From JBOGGX01 sp050744245 (GTDB taxonomy: Bacteria > Actinomycetota > Acidimicrobiia > Acidimicrobiales > JBOGGX01), in assembly GCA_050744245.1 (NCBI GenBank), contig JBOGGX010000226.1, positions 1-29,239 on the forward strand: DNA of 29,239 nucleotides, in the 5' to 3' direction. Made by a program: the position numbers and the translations under genes. The notes beneath the pieces are model-generated. The model did not search any database, was not told the DNA's origin, and saw only the letters and a list, made by a program, of their open reading frames with translations. Shown piece after piece: positions 1-7,417 of the stretch; the first letter of the stretch is position 1; every line of letters begins with the position of its first letter.

Positions 1-938
1 ACCATGCCGGCCGCCGCGTTGAGCACGACCACGTCGCGGTGGGGCCCGAGCTCGCCCGCCAGCACCCGCCGCCCGGCGTCGGCGTTGGCGATCGCATCCG
101 AGCCCCGGAGCTCGCTCGGGTCGGCGAGGGTGAGGCCGAGCGCGGTCGGATCGACCTCGTACTCCCGAACCTCGCCGGCGTGCAGCTCGAGCACCGACGA
201 CGTCGTCGTGGTGGTGAGCTCGTCGAGCTGGTCGTGGCCGTGGACGACCAGGATGTGCTCGGAACCGAGTGACGCCAGCACCTCGATCATCCTGCGGGCC
301 AGGCCCCAGTCGGCCACGCCGATCACCTGCCGCAGCACCCCGGCCGGGTTGGCCATCGGCCCCAGCGAGTTGAACACCGTCGGCACCCCGAGCTCCCTGC
401 GGGTGGGGACGACGTGGCGCATGGCCGGATGGAACCTGGGGGCGAAGCAGAACCCGATGCCGGCCTCGGTGACGCAGCGGGCGACGTCGTCCGGGCCGAG
501 CTCGATCGCCACCCCCAGGGCGTCGAGCACATCGGCCGACCCGCAGGCCGACGACGCGGCCCGGTTGCCGTGCTTGCAGACCCGCACGCCGGCCCCGGCC
601 ACGACCAGGGCGGCCAGGCTCGAGACGTTGATCGAGTGGCTCCGGTCGCCGCCGGTGCCGACGACGTCGACCAACCCGGCCGGATCGACGGGCACCCGTT
701 CGCCCGCGGCCCGCATGGCGGTCAGCAGGCCCCGCAGCTCGCCGGCGGTCTCGCCCTTCATGCGCAGGGCGACGATGAACCCGGCGATCTGGGCCGAGGT
801 GGCGTTGCCGGCCAGGATCTCGGCCATCGCCGCCTCGGTCTGCTCCGAGGCCAGGTCGAGCCCCGAGGTCAGCGGTCCGAGGATGCCTGGCCACCCGCCC
901 AGATCGGCCAGGGTGACGGCCGGCGCGGTGTCCGCCAT
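1..938 (-). CDS. trpD: anthranilate phosphoribosyltransferase (3' end cut off by window edge)
   Basis: It transfers phosphoribose from PRPP to anthranilate, the second step of tryptophan synthesis in the cytoplasm. The 312 residues visible match TrpD throughout. A GTGGD motif at residues 94-98 binds the pyrophosphate of PRPP, and KHGNRAASS at 122-130 is the family's anthranilate/PRPP segment, followed by a GSADVLDALG stretch. Later NSLGPMANP is also typical. Family members are about 340-350 residues, so roughly 30 C-terminal residues lie outside the window. The ATG at 938 is the only sensible start. It lies 26 bases after the whiB stop on the same strand with only a weak purine-rich stretch before it, so transcription may run through from whiB. 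No other trp gene is visible in the window. Confidence 0.93.
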   Translation of the reverse strand, partial: MADTAPAVTLADLGGWPGILGPLTSGLDLASEQTEAAMAEILAGNATSAQIAGFIVALRMKGETAGELRGLLTAMRAAGERVPVDPAGLVDVVGTGGDRSHSINVSSLAALVVAGAGVRVCKHGNRAASSACGSADVLDALGVAIELGPDDVARCVTEAGIGFCFAPRFHPAMRHVVPTRRELGVPTVFNSLGPMANPAGVLRQVIGVADWGLARRMIEVLASLGSEHILVVHGHDQLDELTTTTTSSVLELHAGEVREYEVDPTALGLTLADPSELRGSDAIANADAGRRVLAGELGPHRDVVVLNAAAGM

Positions 939-964
939 CGCTGCGCCCGCCCGTCGCCCGGTGC

Positions 965-1195
965 TCAGGCGCTGCGGCGTCGCTGGCGGATCAGCCGCCG
1001 CCGCTCCCGCTCGGTGGCCCCGCCCCACACGCCGTCCTTCTCCCTGATCGAGAGGGCGTGCTCGAGGCAGGGTTGACGCACTGGACAGCTGCCGCACACG
1101 GCCTTGGCCACCCTCGCTTCATCCTCGGTCACCGGGTAGAACACCTCGGGGTCGAGCCCTCGGCACGCGGCGTGCTGACGCCAGGATTGGTTCAT
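965..1195 (-). CDS. WhiB-family iron-sulfur transcriptional regulator
   Basis: This is a 76-residue WhiB-like protein. Four cysteines at 11, 34, 37 and 43 (C-x22-C-x2-C-x5-C) would hold a 4Fe-4S cluster. The family's GVWGG turn is at residues 55-59, and an Arg-rich tail (RERRRLIRQRRR) would contact DNA. WhiB proteins act with the primary sigma factor in redox, developmental or drug-response control and are confined to actinobacteria and their phages. The ATG at 1195 is chosen because the family domain begins right there; a longer reading frame upstream has no family content. A GGAG lies about 15 bases before it. The gene is divergent from glpD and just upstream of trpD. Which WhiB subgroup it belongs to cannot be settled by eye. 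Confidence 0.93.
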   Translation of the reverse strand: MNQSWRQHAACRGLDPEVFYPVTEDEARVAKAVCGSCPVRQPCLEHALSIREKDGVWGGATERERRRLIRQRRRSA

Positions 1196-1310
1196 CGGCG
1201 GGAATTCACTCCATGGTGCGGCTCGCGAGACGACTCCCGAACCGAGACGACGCGGTCCCCGGCTCGACGAGCCAGTATGGCCGGGCCGCTCCGACGGTGT
1301 CCAGCGGATG

Positions 1311-1347
1311 CTGACCTGCAATTGGACGGTCGCTAACTTGGTCGCCG
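1311..1347 (+). promoter_or_regulatory. predicted leaderless promoter of glpD
   Basis: CTGACC at 1311-1316 and TAACTT at 1334-1339 are separated by 17 bases, and the glpD ATG begins 8 bases after the -10 box. There is no Shine-Dalgarno sequence, so the transcript probably starts at or next to the ATG. Inferred from sequence only. Confidence 0.55.
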
Positions 1348-3012
1348 ATGGCGCCCCGCTGGACCTTCGACCGGGCCGCGGCCAAGGCCCGGTTGGCCGC
1401 CGAGCGCTTCGACGTTCTGGTGATCGGCGGCGGCGTCACCGGCGCCGGCATCGCCCTCGATGCCGCGTCCCGCGGGCTGCGCACCGCCCTGGTCGAGCGG
1501 GACGACTTCGCCTCGGGCACCTCGTCGAAGTCGTCGAAGCTGATCCACGGCGGGCTGCGCTACCTCCAGACGGGCGAGGTCCGGCTCGTCTACCAGGCCC
1601 TGGCCGAGCGGACCCGCCTCCAGCACAACGCCCCCCATCTGGTCAAGCCGCTCCCGTTCCTCATTCCGCTGTTCACCACGGACGGCGTCCTCAACCGCAG
1701 GTTGGCCCGGGGCCTGGGCAGCGCGCTGTGGATGTACGACGCCACTGGGGGCGTGCGCATCGGCAAGATGCACCGGCGGCTGTCGACCGGGGAGGCCCTG
1801 GCCTACATGCCGACCCTGCCGGCCGATCGGATGGCGGGGGCGTACCTCTACTACGACGCCCAGGCCGACGACGCTCGGTTGACGCTGGCCCTGGCCCGGA
1901 CGGCCGCCATCGACTTCGGCGCGGCCGTGGCCAACCGGCTGCGGGTGATCGGGCTCGACCACGACGGTGAGGGCCGGGTCGGGGCGGCGAAGGTAGTCGA
2001 CGGTCTGACCGGTGACGAGCTCGACGTCAGGGCGACCAGCGTGGTCAACGCGGCCGGTGTCTGGTCCGACCAGGTGTTGGCGCTCGACGCGTCGGCGGCC
2101 GGGGCGCCCCTATGCCGGCCGGCCAAGGGCATCCATGTCACGCTGCCATGGGACAAGATCAGGAACACCATCGCCGCGATCGTGCCCGTACATGGTGACC
2201 GGCGCTCGGTGTTCGCCATCCCGTGGGGGTCGGCCACCTACGTCGGCACGACCGACACCGACTACGACGGCCCGCTCGACGACCCGGTCTGCACGCCGGA
2301 CGATGTCGCCTACCTGCTCGACGCCGTCAACCGTTCGGTCACCACCGAGATCACCGAGGCCGACGTGCTCGGGACCTGGGCCGGGTTGCGCCCGCTCGTG
2401 CGCGACGCCACCAGCGCCCGCACCGCCGACCTGTCCCGCCGCCACCGGGTCGATCGGGCGACGAGCGGGCTGATCAGCGTCACCGGGGGCAAGCTCACCA
2501 CGTACCGCACCATGGCGGAGGATGCGGTCGACGAGGTCGCCCGGTTGCTCGACGAGCGGGCCGCCGGCCGCCGCGTCCGCCTCCGCGCCTGTCGCACCCG
2601 GCGGCTTCGCCTGCGCGGGGCCGACGGTCATCGCGAACTGGTGGTCGCGGCCGGTGATGGCGAACGCGGCGACCTGGTCCGGCACCTGGCCGACCGTTAC
2701 GGCGGCGAGGCCAGGACGCTGCTCGCCATTGTCGACCACCAACCGGCCCTCGGCCGGCACCTCGTCCCCGGTCTCCCCTACCGGCAGGCCGAGGCGGTGT
2801 ATGCCGTGCGCTACGAGATGGCGACCACACTCGACGACGTGCTGAGCCGGCGCACCCGGGCCCGCATCCTGGCCGGGGACGCCTCGACCGCGGCGGCCGG
2901 CGCCGTCGCCGCGCTCATCGGCCCAGAGCTCGGATGGGACGAGGCCGAACGGTCCAGGCAGGTCGAGGCCTACCGCGCCTCGGTCGCCCGTGAGCTGGTC
3001 GCGCTCCGTTGA
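1348..3012 (+). CDS. glpD: glycerol-3-phosphate dehydrogenase, FAD-dependent
   Basis: It oxidises sn-glycerol-3-phosphate to dihydroxyacetone phosphate and passes electrons to quinone at the membrane. The 554-residue length fits GlpD. The N-terminus has the FAD dinucleotide-binding fold (GGGVTGAG at about 27-34, then an acidic ERDDF) and the GlpD signature segment TSSKSSKLIHGGLRYLQ at about 58-74. The C-terminal DAO_C domain is recognisable by its MATTLDDVLSRRTRA stretch. The ATG at 1348 sits behind a good -35/-10 pair without a ribosome site. It is the first gene of a four-gene plus-strand module; its TGA stop overlaps the TTG start of the next gene, so the two are translationally coupled. 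The product DHAP is also the precursor of the likely substrate of the downstream flavoprotein. Confidence 0.94.
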   Translation: MAPRWTFDRAAAKARLAAERFDVLVIGGGVTGAGIALDAASRGLRTALVERDDFASGTSSKSSKLIHGGLRYLQTGEVRLVYQALAERTRLQHNAPHLVKPLPFLIPLFTTDGVLNRRLARGLGSALWMYDATGGVRIGKMHRRLSTGEALAYMPTLPADRMAGAYLYYDAQADDARLTLALARTAAIDFGAAVANRLRVIGLDHDGEGRVGAAKVVDGLTGDELDVRATSVVNAAGVWSDQVLALDASAAGAPLCRPAKGIHVTLPWDKIRNTIAAIVPVHGDRRSVFAIPWGSATYVGTTDTDYDGPLDDPVCTPDDVAYLLDAVNRSVTTEITEADVLGTWAGLRPLVRDATSARTADLSRRHRVDRATSGLISVTGGKLTTYRTMAEDAVDEVARLLDERAAGRRVRLRACRTRRLRLRGADGHRELVVAAGDGERGDLVRHLADRYGGEARTLLAIVDHQPALGRHLVPGLPYRQAEAVYAVRYEMATTLDDVLSRRTRARILAGDASTAAAGAVAALIGPELGWDEAERSRQVEAYRASVARELVALR

Positions 3013-4514
3013 CGATCGCGCCCGGCCGCCCCGTGCCGCCGATCGCCATCGCCGGCGGCGCGGGCGAGGCCACGAGCAGGCTCCCGACCCGACGGGTCGA
3101 CGTACCCGAGTCCGTCGTCACCCGGCTGGCCGGTGTGTGCGCCGAGGTGTCCACCGACCCGGTCGAGCTGGCCGAGGCCAGCCGCGACTGGTGGCCGCTG
3201 GCGATGACGTGGGCGACGCAGGGTCAGGTCCCCGGCTTGGCCGCGGTGCTGGCCCGGCCGTCCGACGCGGCCGAGGTGGCCGCCGTCCTTGACGTGTGCC
3301 GGGCCGCGGCCGTCCCCGTGACCGCGGCCGCCGGGCGCAGCGGCGTGTGCGGGGCGTCGGTCCCGGTGTTCGGCGGCGTCGTGCTCGACCTGTGCGCCCT
3401 GTCCGGCATCGTCGACGTCGACGGCACCTCGATGGTTATCGACGTGCTTCCCGGCACGTTCGGCTCGCCGCTCGAGGCCGAGCTGCGGCGGGCCCACGGG
3501 ATGACCCTCGGCCATTGGCCGCAGTCCATCGACCTGTCGACCGTCGGCGGGTGGCTGGCGTGCCGGTCCGCGGGCCAGTACTCGACCCGCTACGGGAAGA
3601 TCGAGGACATCGTCGTCGGGCTCGACGTGGCCCTGGCCGACGGCCGCGTAGTGAGCACCGGCGGTCCGCCCCGGGCCGCGGTCGGGCCCAACCTGACCCA
3701 GCTCTTCGTCGGCTCGGAAGGCACGCTGGGTGTCATCTGCGGCGCCCGGCTCAAGGTTCGGCCCACACCCGAGACCGAACTGCGGTCGGCGTGGGCCTTC
3801 GGGTCGTTCCTCGCCGGCCTCGACGCCTGCCGGCGGGTGCTGCGCCGCGGGGCGACACCGGCCGTCCTCCGGCTGTACGACCCGGTGGAGGCCGACCGCA
3901 ACTACGGCACGGGTGACCGGGCCGCCGTCATCGTCCTGGACGAGGGCAACCCTACGGTGGTCGACGCCACGGTGGCGATCGTCGAGGCCGAGTGCCTGGC
4001 CCGCGGAGCGGAGCCGCTCGACGCGGCCGTCGTGGAACGGTGGCTGGGCCACCGCAACGAGGTGTCCGCCCTGGAACGGTTGATCAGCGGCGGACTGGTG
4101 GTCGACACCATTGAGGTCGCCGGCCGGTGGCGCGACCTGCCGGCGATCTACGAGTCGACGGTGGCCGCCCTCCGCGCCGTCAACGGCACGCTGGTGGCGT
4201 CGGCCCACCAGTCCCACAGCTACCTCGACGGCGCCTGCCTCTACTTCACCTTCGCCGGCCAGGTCGAGTCCGAGCAGCGGGACGCCTACTACCGGGCGGT
4301 GTGGGACGCCGGCACCCGGACGGTACTGGCCCTCGGCGGCGCCCTCTCGCACCACCACGGCATCGGGCTCAACCGGGCCCGGTTCGTGCGCGACGCGCTG
4401 GGCCCGGCGTTCGACGTCCTGGTCGCGGTGAAGGCGGCGATCGACCCGGCGGGGATCCTGAACCCGGGCAAGCTCGGGCTGCCCGGCCCGTTCGGCGACC
4501 CGGGCTGGCCCTAG
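3009..4514 (+). CDS. FAD-binding oxidase, alkyldihydroxyacetonephosphate synthase-like
   Basis: This 501-residue flavoprotein has an N-terminal FAD_binding_4 (VAO-type) domain and a C-terminal FAD-oxidase_C domain. STVGGW at 177-182, the following CRSAGQYSTRYGKIEDIVV and GSEGTLGV at 235-242 are shared with alkyl-DHAP synthase. So are a triple histidine (H448-H450, SHHHGIG) and a tyrosine in SYLDGACLYFTF (Y405), which match the catalytic His cluster and Tyr region of that family. Alkyl-DHAP synthase swaps an acyl chain on DHAP for a fatty alcohol, the committed step in ether lipids; whether this homologue does so is inference, since related bacterial proteins are poorly tested. The TTG at 3009 overlaps the glpD stop (TTGA). 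Mycobacteria also keep a similar flavoprotein near a glpD gene (from memory, Rv2251 near glpD1). Confidence 0.85.
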   Translation: MTIAPGRPVPPIAIAGGAGEATSRLPTRRVDVPESVVTRLAGVCAEVSTDPVELAEASRDWWPLAMTWATQGQVPGLAAVLARPSDAAEVAAVLDVCRAAAVPVTAAAGRSGVCGASVPVFGGVVLDLCALSGIVDVDGTSMVIDVLPGTFGSPLEAELRRAHGMTLGHWPQSIDLSTVGGWLACRSAGQYSTRYGKIEDIVVGLDVALADGRVVSTGGPPRAAVGPNLTQLFVGSEGTLGVICGARLKVRPTPETELRSAWAFGSFLAGLDACRRVLRRGATPAVLRLYDPVEADRNYGTGDRAAVIVLDEGNPTVVDATVAIVEAECLARGAEPLDAAVVERWLGHRNEVSALERLISGGLVVDTIEVAGRWRDLPAIYESTVAALRAVNGTLVASAHQSHSYLDGACLYFTFAGQVESEQRDAYYRAVWDAGTRTVLALGGALSHHHGIGLNRARFVRDALGPAFDVLVAVKAAIDPAGILNPGKLGLPGPFGDPGWP

Positions 4515-4524
4515 AGTTTCCGCG
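4512..4524 (+). promoter_or_regulatory. predicted -10 box for a leaderless transcript
   Basis: TAGAGT at 4512-4517 overlaps the stop codon of the flavoprotein gene and lies exactly 7 bases before the next ATG, which has no ribosome-binding site. This suggests a secondary internal promoter for the small membrane protein and the kinase. Confidence 0.45.
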
Positions 4525-4917
4525 ATGCGACTCGACTGGCGGGCCATCGGGCTCGGGGCGCTGGTGGCGATGGCCATCTCCGTCCCCCTGGCCATCGTCA
4601 GCCAGGTCATCTCCGACTACGGCGACGGCGACGGGGCCGGCATCGTCGTGCTGTTCTACTTCGTGGTCCTGGCCGGCCTGGCCGTGGGCGGCTTCGTCGC
4701 CGGATCGAGACGGCCGGAGGCGCCGCTCACCCACGGCATCCTGGCCGCGGTCGTGGCCTACGTGGTCGTCCAGGGCATCGGGCTGATCGTCAACCTGGCC
4801 CGCGGCGACGACGTCAGCATCGTCGCCCTGGTGTTCAACGCGGGCCTGGCCGCGGCGATGGGCCTGCTCGGCGGCTGGCTGGCCAACTGGAGGGCGACGA
4901 GCCCGGCCGCCGAGTGA
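4525..4917 (+). CDS. small four-helix membrane protein
   Basis: A 130-residue hydrophobic protein with four predicted membrane helices (about residues 8-30, 42-60, 70-92 and 100-120). It has charged loops GDGDG and RRPEAPL and a short cytoplasmic-looking tail. The layout resembles the TIGR04086/YrzE-like family of small membrane proteins, but I cannot assign it firmly and no catalytic motif is visible. It sits 10 bases after the flavoprotein gene and 10 bases before the kinase gene, so it belongs to the glycerol-3-phosphate module. A role as a membrane partner or in glycerol entry is only a guess; it is not an aquaporin-type facilitator, since there are no NPA motifs. Confidence 0.8.
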   Translation: MRLDWRAIGLGALVAMAISVPLAIVSQVISDYGDGDGAGIVVLFYFVVLAGLAVGGFVAGSRRPEAPLTHGILAAVVAYVVVQGIGLIVNLARGDDVSIVALVFNAGLAAAMGLLGGWLANWRATSPAAE

Positions 4918-4927
4918 CAGGCTCCGT

Positions 4928-6376
4928 GTGAGCCTCCTCGTCGTCGACGTCGGGACCAGCGGGCTGCGGGCGGCCATCGTCCGCGACGACGCCAGCATCG
5001 CCCACGTCCACCACCGCGAGCTGCTCCCGACCTCACCCGCGCCCGGGTTTGTCGAGTTCGATCCGGCGGCGATGGCGGCCGCGGCGGTCGAGGTGGCGGA
5101 GGCGGCCCTGGCAGCCGGCGGGCCGGTCGACGCCGTCGGCATCACCAACCAGCGGGCGTCGACCATCGTGTGGGACCGCACCACCGGCGAGCCGGTCGGG
5201 CCCGGGGTCGGTTGGCAGGACCTCCGCACCGCCGGGATGTGCCTCATGCTCCAGGACCAGGGGCTGCGGCTGGCCCCCAACCAGTCGGCCACCAAGCTCG
5301 CCTTCCTCCTCGACCTGGCCGACCCCGACCGCACCGGCCGACGCGACCTGTGCTTCGGCACGGTCGACACCTGGCTGGCCTGGAACCTCTCCGGGGGCAC
5401 GGCCCATGTGACCGACCCGTCGAACGCCGGCGTCACCGGCCTGTGCCGCCGCGACGCCTCCGGTTGGGACGCCGACGTGCTCGACCGGTTGCGAATACCG
5501 GAGGGCGTGCTGCCCGGCATCGTCGACTCGATCGGCGTCATGGCCGAGGCCACGGCACTGCCCGGCGCCCCGCCGATCGCCGGGGTCATCGGCGACCAGC
5601 AGGCGTCGCTGATCGGCCAGGGCGGCGTCCGGCCCGGGCTGGCCAAGATCACGTTCGGGACGGGCGGGATGCTCGACCTCAACGTGGGCGCCGATCGGCC
5701 CGCCTTCGACCACCTCGGCCCGGCCGGGACCTACCCCATCGTCGCCTGGCGGCGTGACGGGACGATCTGCTGGGGGCTGGAGGCGGTCATGCTCTCGGCC
5801 GGCACCAACGTCGAGTGGCTGCGCGACGACGTGCGGTTGGTCGATTCGGCGGCCGAATCGCACGACGTTGCGGCCGAATGCGACACCGCCGAAGGGGTCG
5901 TCTTCGTCCCTGCGCTCCTGGGGCTCGGCACACCCGTGTGGGACTACGGCGCCCGGGGCACTCTTCTCGGCGTGACCCGGGGCACCGGCCGGGCCCAGGT
6001 GGTGCGGGCCGTGCTGGAGGGCGTCGCCCACCGGGGCGCCGACCTGGTCGAGGCGGCCGAGGCCGACGGCGGGCTGGCGCTCGCATCGCTCAGGGTCGAC
6101 GGCGGCATGTCCGCCAACCCGACGTTCGTCCAGGCCCTGGCCAACGCGACCCGGCGCCCGATCGAGGTGTCGCCGGTGGTCGAGGCGACCACGCTCGGCG
6201 CCGGCTTCGCCGCCGGCCTGGCCGTCGGCATATGGGCGGACGAGGACGAGGTGGCTGCGACCTGGCGGCCCGACCGGGTCGTCGACCCGGCACGACGGCT
6301 CGATCGGGACCGCTGGGCCGAGGCCCGCAGCCGCTCGGAGGCCTGGCTGCCGGAGTTCTCCTCCATCCGGTTCTGA
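4928..6376 (+). CDS. FGGY-family kinase, glycerol kinase-like with altered substrate pocket
   Basis: A 482-residue sugar/polyol kinase of the FGGY family, close to glycerol kinase. It has the N-terminal phosphate-binding DVGTSGLRAA (residues 7-16), GITNQR ending at R76, FGTVDTWLAWNLSGG near 143-157, the catalytic GDQQAS (D222, Q223) and VDGGMSANPTFVQALAN near the C-terminus. Two glycerol contacts of E. coli GlpK are not kept. The Glu after Arg in NQRE is Ala (A77), and the Tyr of the HVTDYTNAS segment is Pro (P164). Substrate is therefore uncertain: glycerol, dihydroxyacetone or another polyol are all possible. Start is the GTG at 4928. The glpD neighbourhood favours a three-carbon substrate. 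Confidence 0.88.
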   Translation: MSLLVVDVGTSGLRAAIVRDDASIAHVHHRELLPTSPAPGFVEFDPAAMAAAAVEVAEAALAAGGPVDAVGITNQRASTIVWDRTTGEPVGPGVGWQDLRTAGMCLMLQDQGLRLAPNQSATKLAFLLDLADPDRTGRRDLCFGTVDTWLAWNLSGGTAHVTDPSNAGVTGLCRRDASGWDADVLDRLRIPEGVLPGIVDSIGVMAEATALPGAPPIAGVIGDQQASLIGQGGVRPGLAKITFGTGGMLDLNVGADRPAFDHLGPAGTYPIVAWRRDGTICWGLEAVMLSAGTNVEWLRDDVRLVDSAAESHDVAAECDTAEGVVFVPALLGLGTPVWDYGARGTLLGVTRGTGRAQVVRAVLEGVAHRGADLVEAAEADGGLALASLRVDGGMSANPTFVQALANATRRPIEVSPVVEATTLGAGFAAGLAVGIWADEDEVAATWRPDRVVDPARRLDRDRWAEARSRSEAWLPEFSSIRF

Positions 6377-6419
6377 ACCAAACTCGGGTCGAGCAGCCGT
6401 GAGCCGGCGCCGCGGGCGG

Positions 6420-6439
6420 TTGCCACAGGATTGCCACAG
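6420..6439 (+). repeat. 11-bp-spaced direct repeat, possible SARP operator
   Basis: TTGCCACAG occurs at 6420-6428 and again at 6431-6439, an exact 9-base copy with an 11-base period. SARP/BTAD regulators bind short direct repeats spaced by 11 bases, and a decayed SARP gene starts 48 bases downstream, so this may be its old autoregulatory site. It lies in the 111-base gap after the kinase gene. Confidence 0.4.
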
Positions 6440-6487
6440 CGGTCGTGCAAGAGTGGCGCCACGACCAACGCGACCGGGCGGGTGCGG

Positions 6488-7090
6488 ATGATCGAGTTCC
6501 ACGCACTGGGCGGCTCACCATCACCGAAGACGGGGATGAGCTGGGCATCGGCGGGCCGCGGCAGCGGAGGCTCGTCGCCATGCTGCTCATCCACCGCAAC
6601 ACCGTGGTGTCGGTGGACCGGCTCGCCGAAGCGGTGTTCGCCCGGGGGAGCCGACTCCGGCCGCGGCCACGACGCTGCGGAGCTATGTGGCGCGCGTGCG
6701 GAAGGCGGTGGACGGGGCGGCTGCGTCTCCGAGGGTGGTGACCCAGGCGCCGGGGTATGTGTTGCAGCTGCGCGGCGAGGGATTCGATGTCGCCCGGTTC
6801 GAGCGCCTGCTCGCCGACGCGGGCGCGCAGCTGGGCGGGGCGATGCCGTCGGGGCGTCGGCGAGCGCGCGCGAAGCGCTCCAGCAGTGGCGAGGGGCCGC
6901 GTACGCCGAGTTCGCGGACGAGGACTGGGCCCGACCGGAAGCCCAGCGGCTCGAGGAGCATCGACTTGTCGCCCACGAACGTCTCGTCGAGGCGGAGCTG
7001 GCCTGTGGCCGAGCCGCCGAGGTGATCCCCGGCATCGAGTCGCTCGTCGATGACCACCCGCTAAGGGAGACGTTCCGCGCGCAGCTCGTG
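6488..7090 (+). pseudogene. decayed SARP/BTAD-type transcriptional activator
   Basis: Segments of one BTAD regulator appear in sequence but in different frames. MIEFHALG opens in the frame of 6488. A second frame then gives a winged-helix start ending MLLIHRNTVVSVDRLAEAVF, with the shift near 6511. A third gives AAATTLRSYVARVRKAV and VTQAPGYVLQLRGEGFDVARF, with the shift near a G-run at about 6646. The first frame then resumes with REALQQWRGAAYAEFADEDW and LVEAELACGRAAEVIPGIESL, with the shift near 6850. Similarity stops after about 7090, where the BTAD domain should continue. Three frameshifts plus truncation argue for real decay. Intact relatives bind 11-bp direct repeats through the N-terminal domain; one such repeat is just upstream. 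Confidence 0.8.
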
Positions 7091-7205
7091 GTCCGGCGAC
7101 GCCTTCCTGGGCGATTTCGCGCTCGGCCCGATCGACCAGGTGCGAGGAGCCGGCGACGATGTGCACGACCTCGCGGTGCTGGTGGGGACGTGCCTCGCCC
7201 TCAAT

Positions 7206-7290
7206 CGGGAACCTCGGCGGGAATCTGACGCCGCCCAGCCAGGCACCGAGCCGGTGGGCCCCGACCCCGATGTCCGTCCGCCGACGAGCT
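7206..7290 (-). pseudogene. remnant of the C-terminus of an AlkZ-like winged-helix gene
   Basis: On the minus strand this stretch encodes AHRLGAWLGGVRFPPRFP, nearly the same as AHRLGAWLAGVRFTPRFP at the C-terminus of the intact gene at 9965-11185. The DNA similarity to about 9999-10053 is also high over roughly 50 bases. No stop codon follows in the right place and the upstream part is out of frame or missing, so it is a fragment. The rest of the gap up to 7417 (about 7291-7405) shows nothing else I can name, and 7091-7205 is also unassigned. Confidence 0.65.
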
Positions 7291-7417
7291 CCCGAACGGT
7301 GGCGATCCCGATCGGCTGTGCAACGAGACGTCCGAGCGGCTCGGGCCTGCAACCCCACCGGGCGTAGGCGTTGATCCGCTGGTAGCTTCCGGCGAGCCGC
7401 ACGCAGAGGGGGAGATC

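Noticed and set aside
4..1047. 347-codon plus-strand frame at the window start
   Set aside because: It is antisense to trpD and whiB, which have clear motifs; its Ser/Arg/Pro-rich product matches no family.
2970..4610. 546-codon minus-strand frame opposite the flavoprotein gene
   Set aside because: Antisense shadow of a gene with clear ADPS-like motifs.
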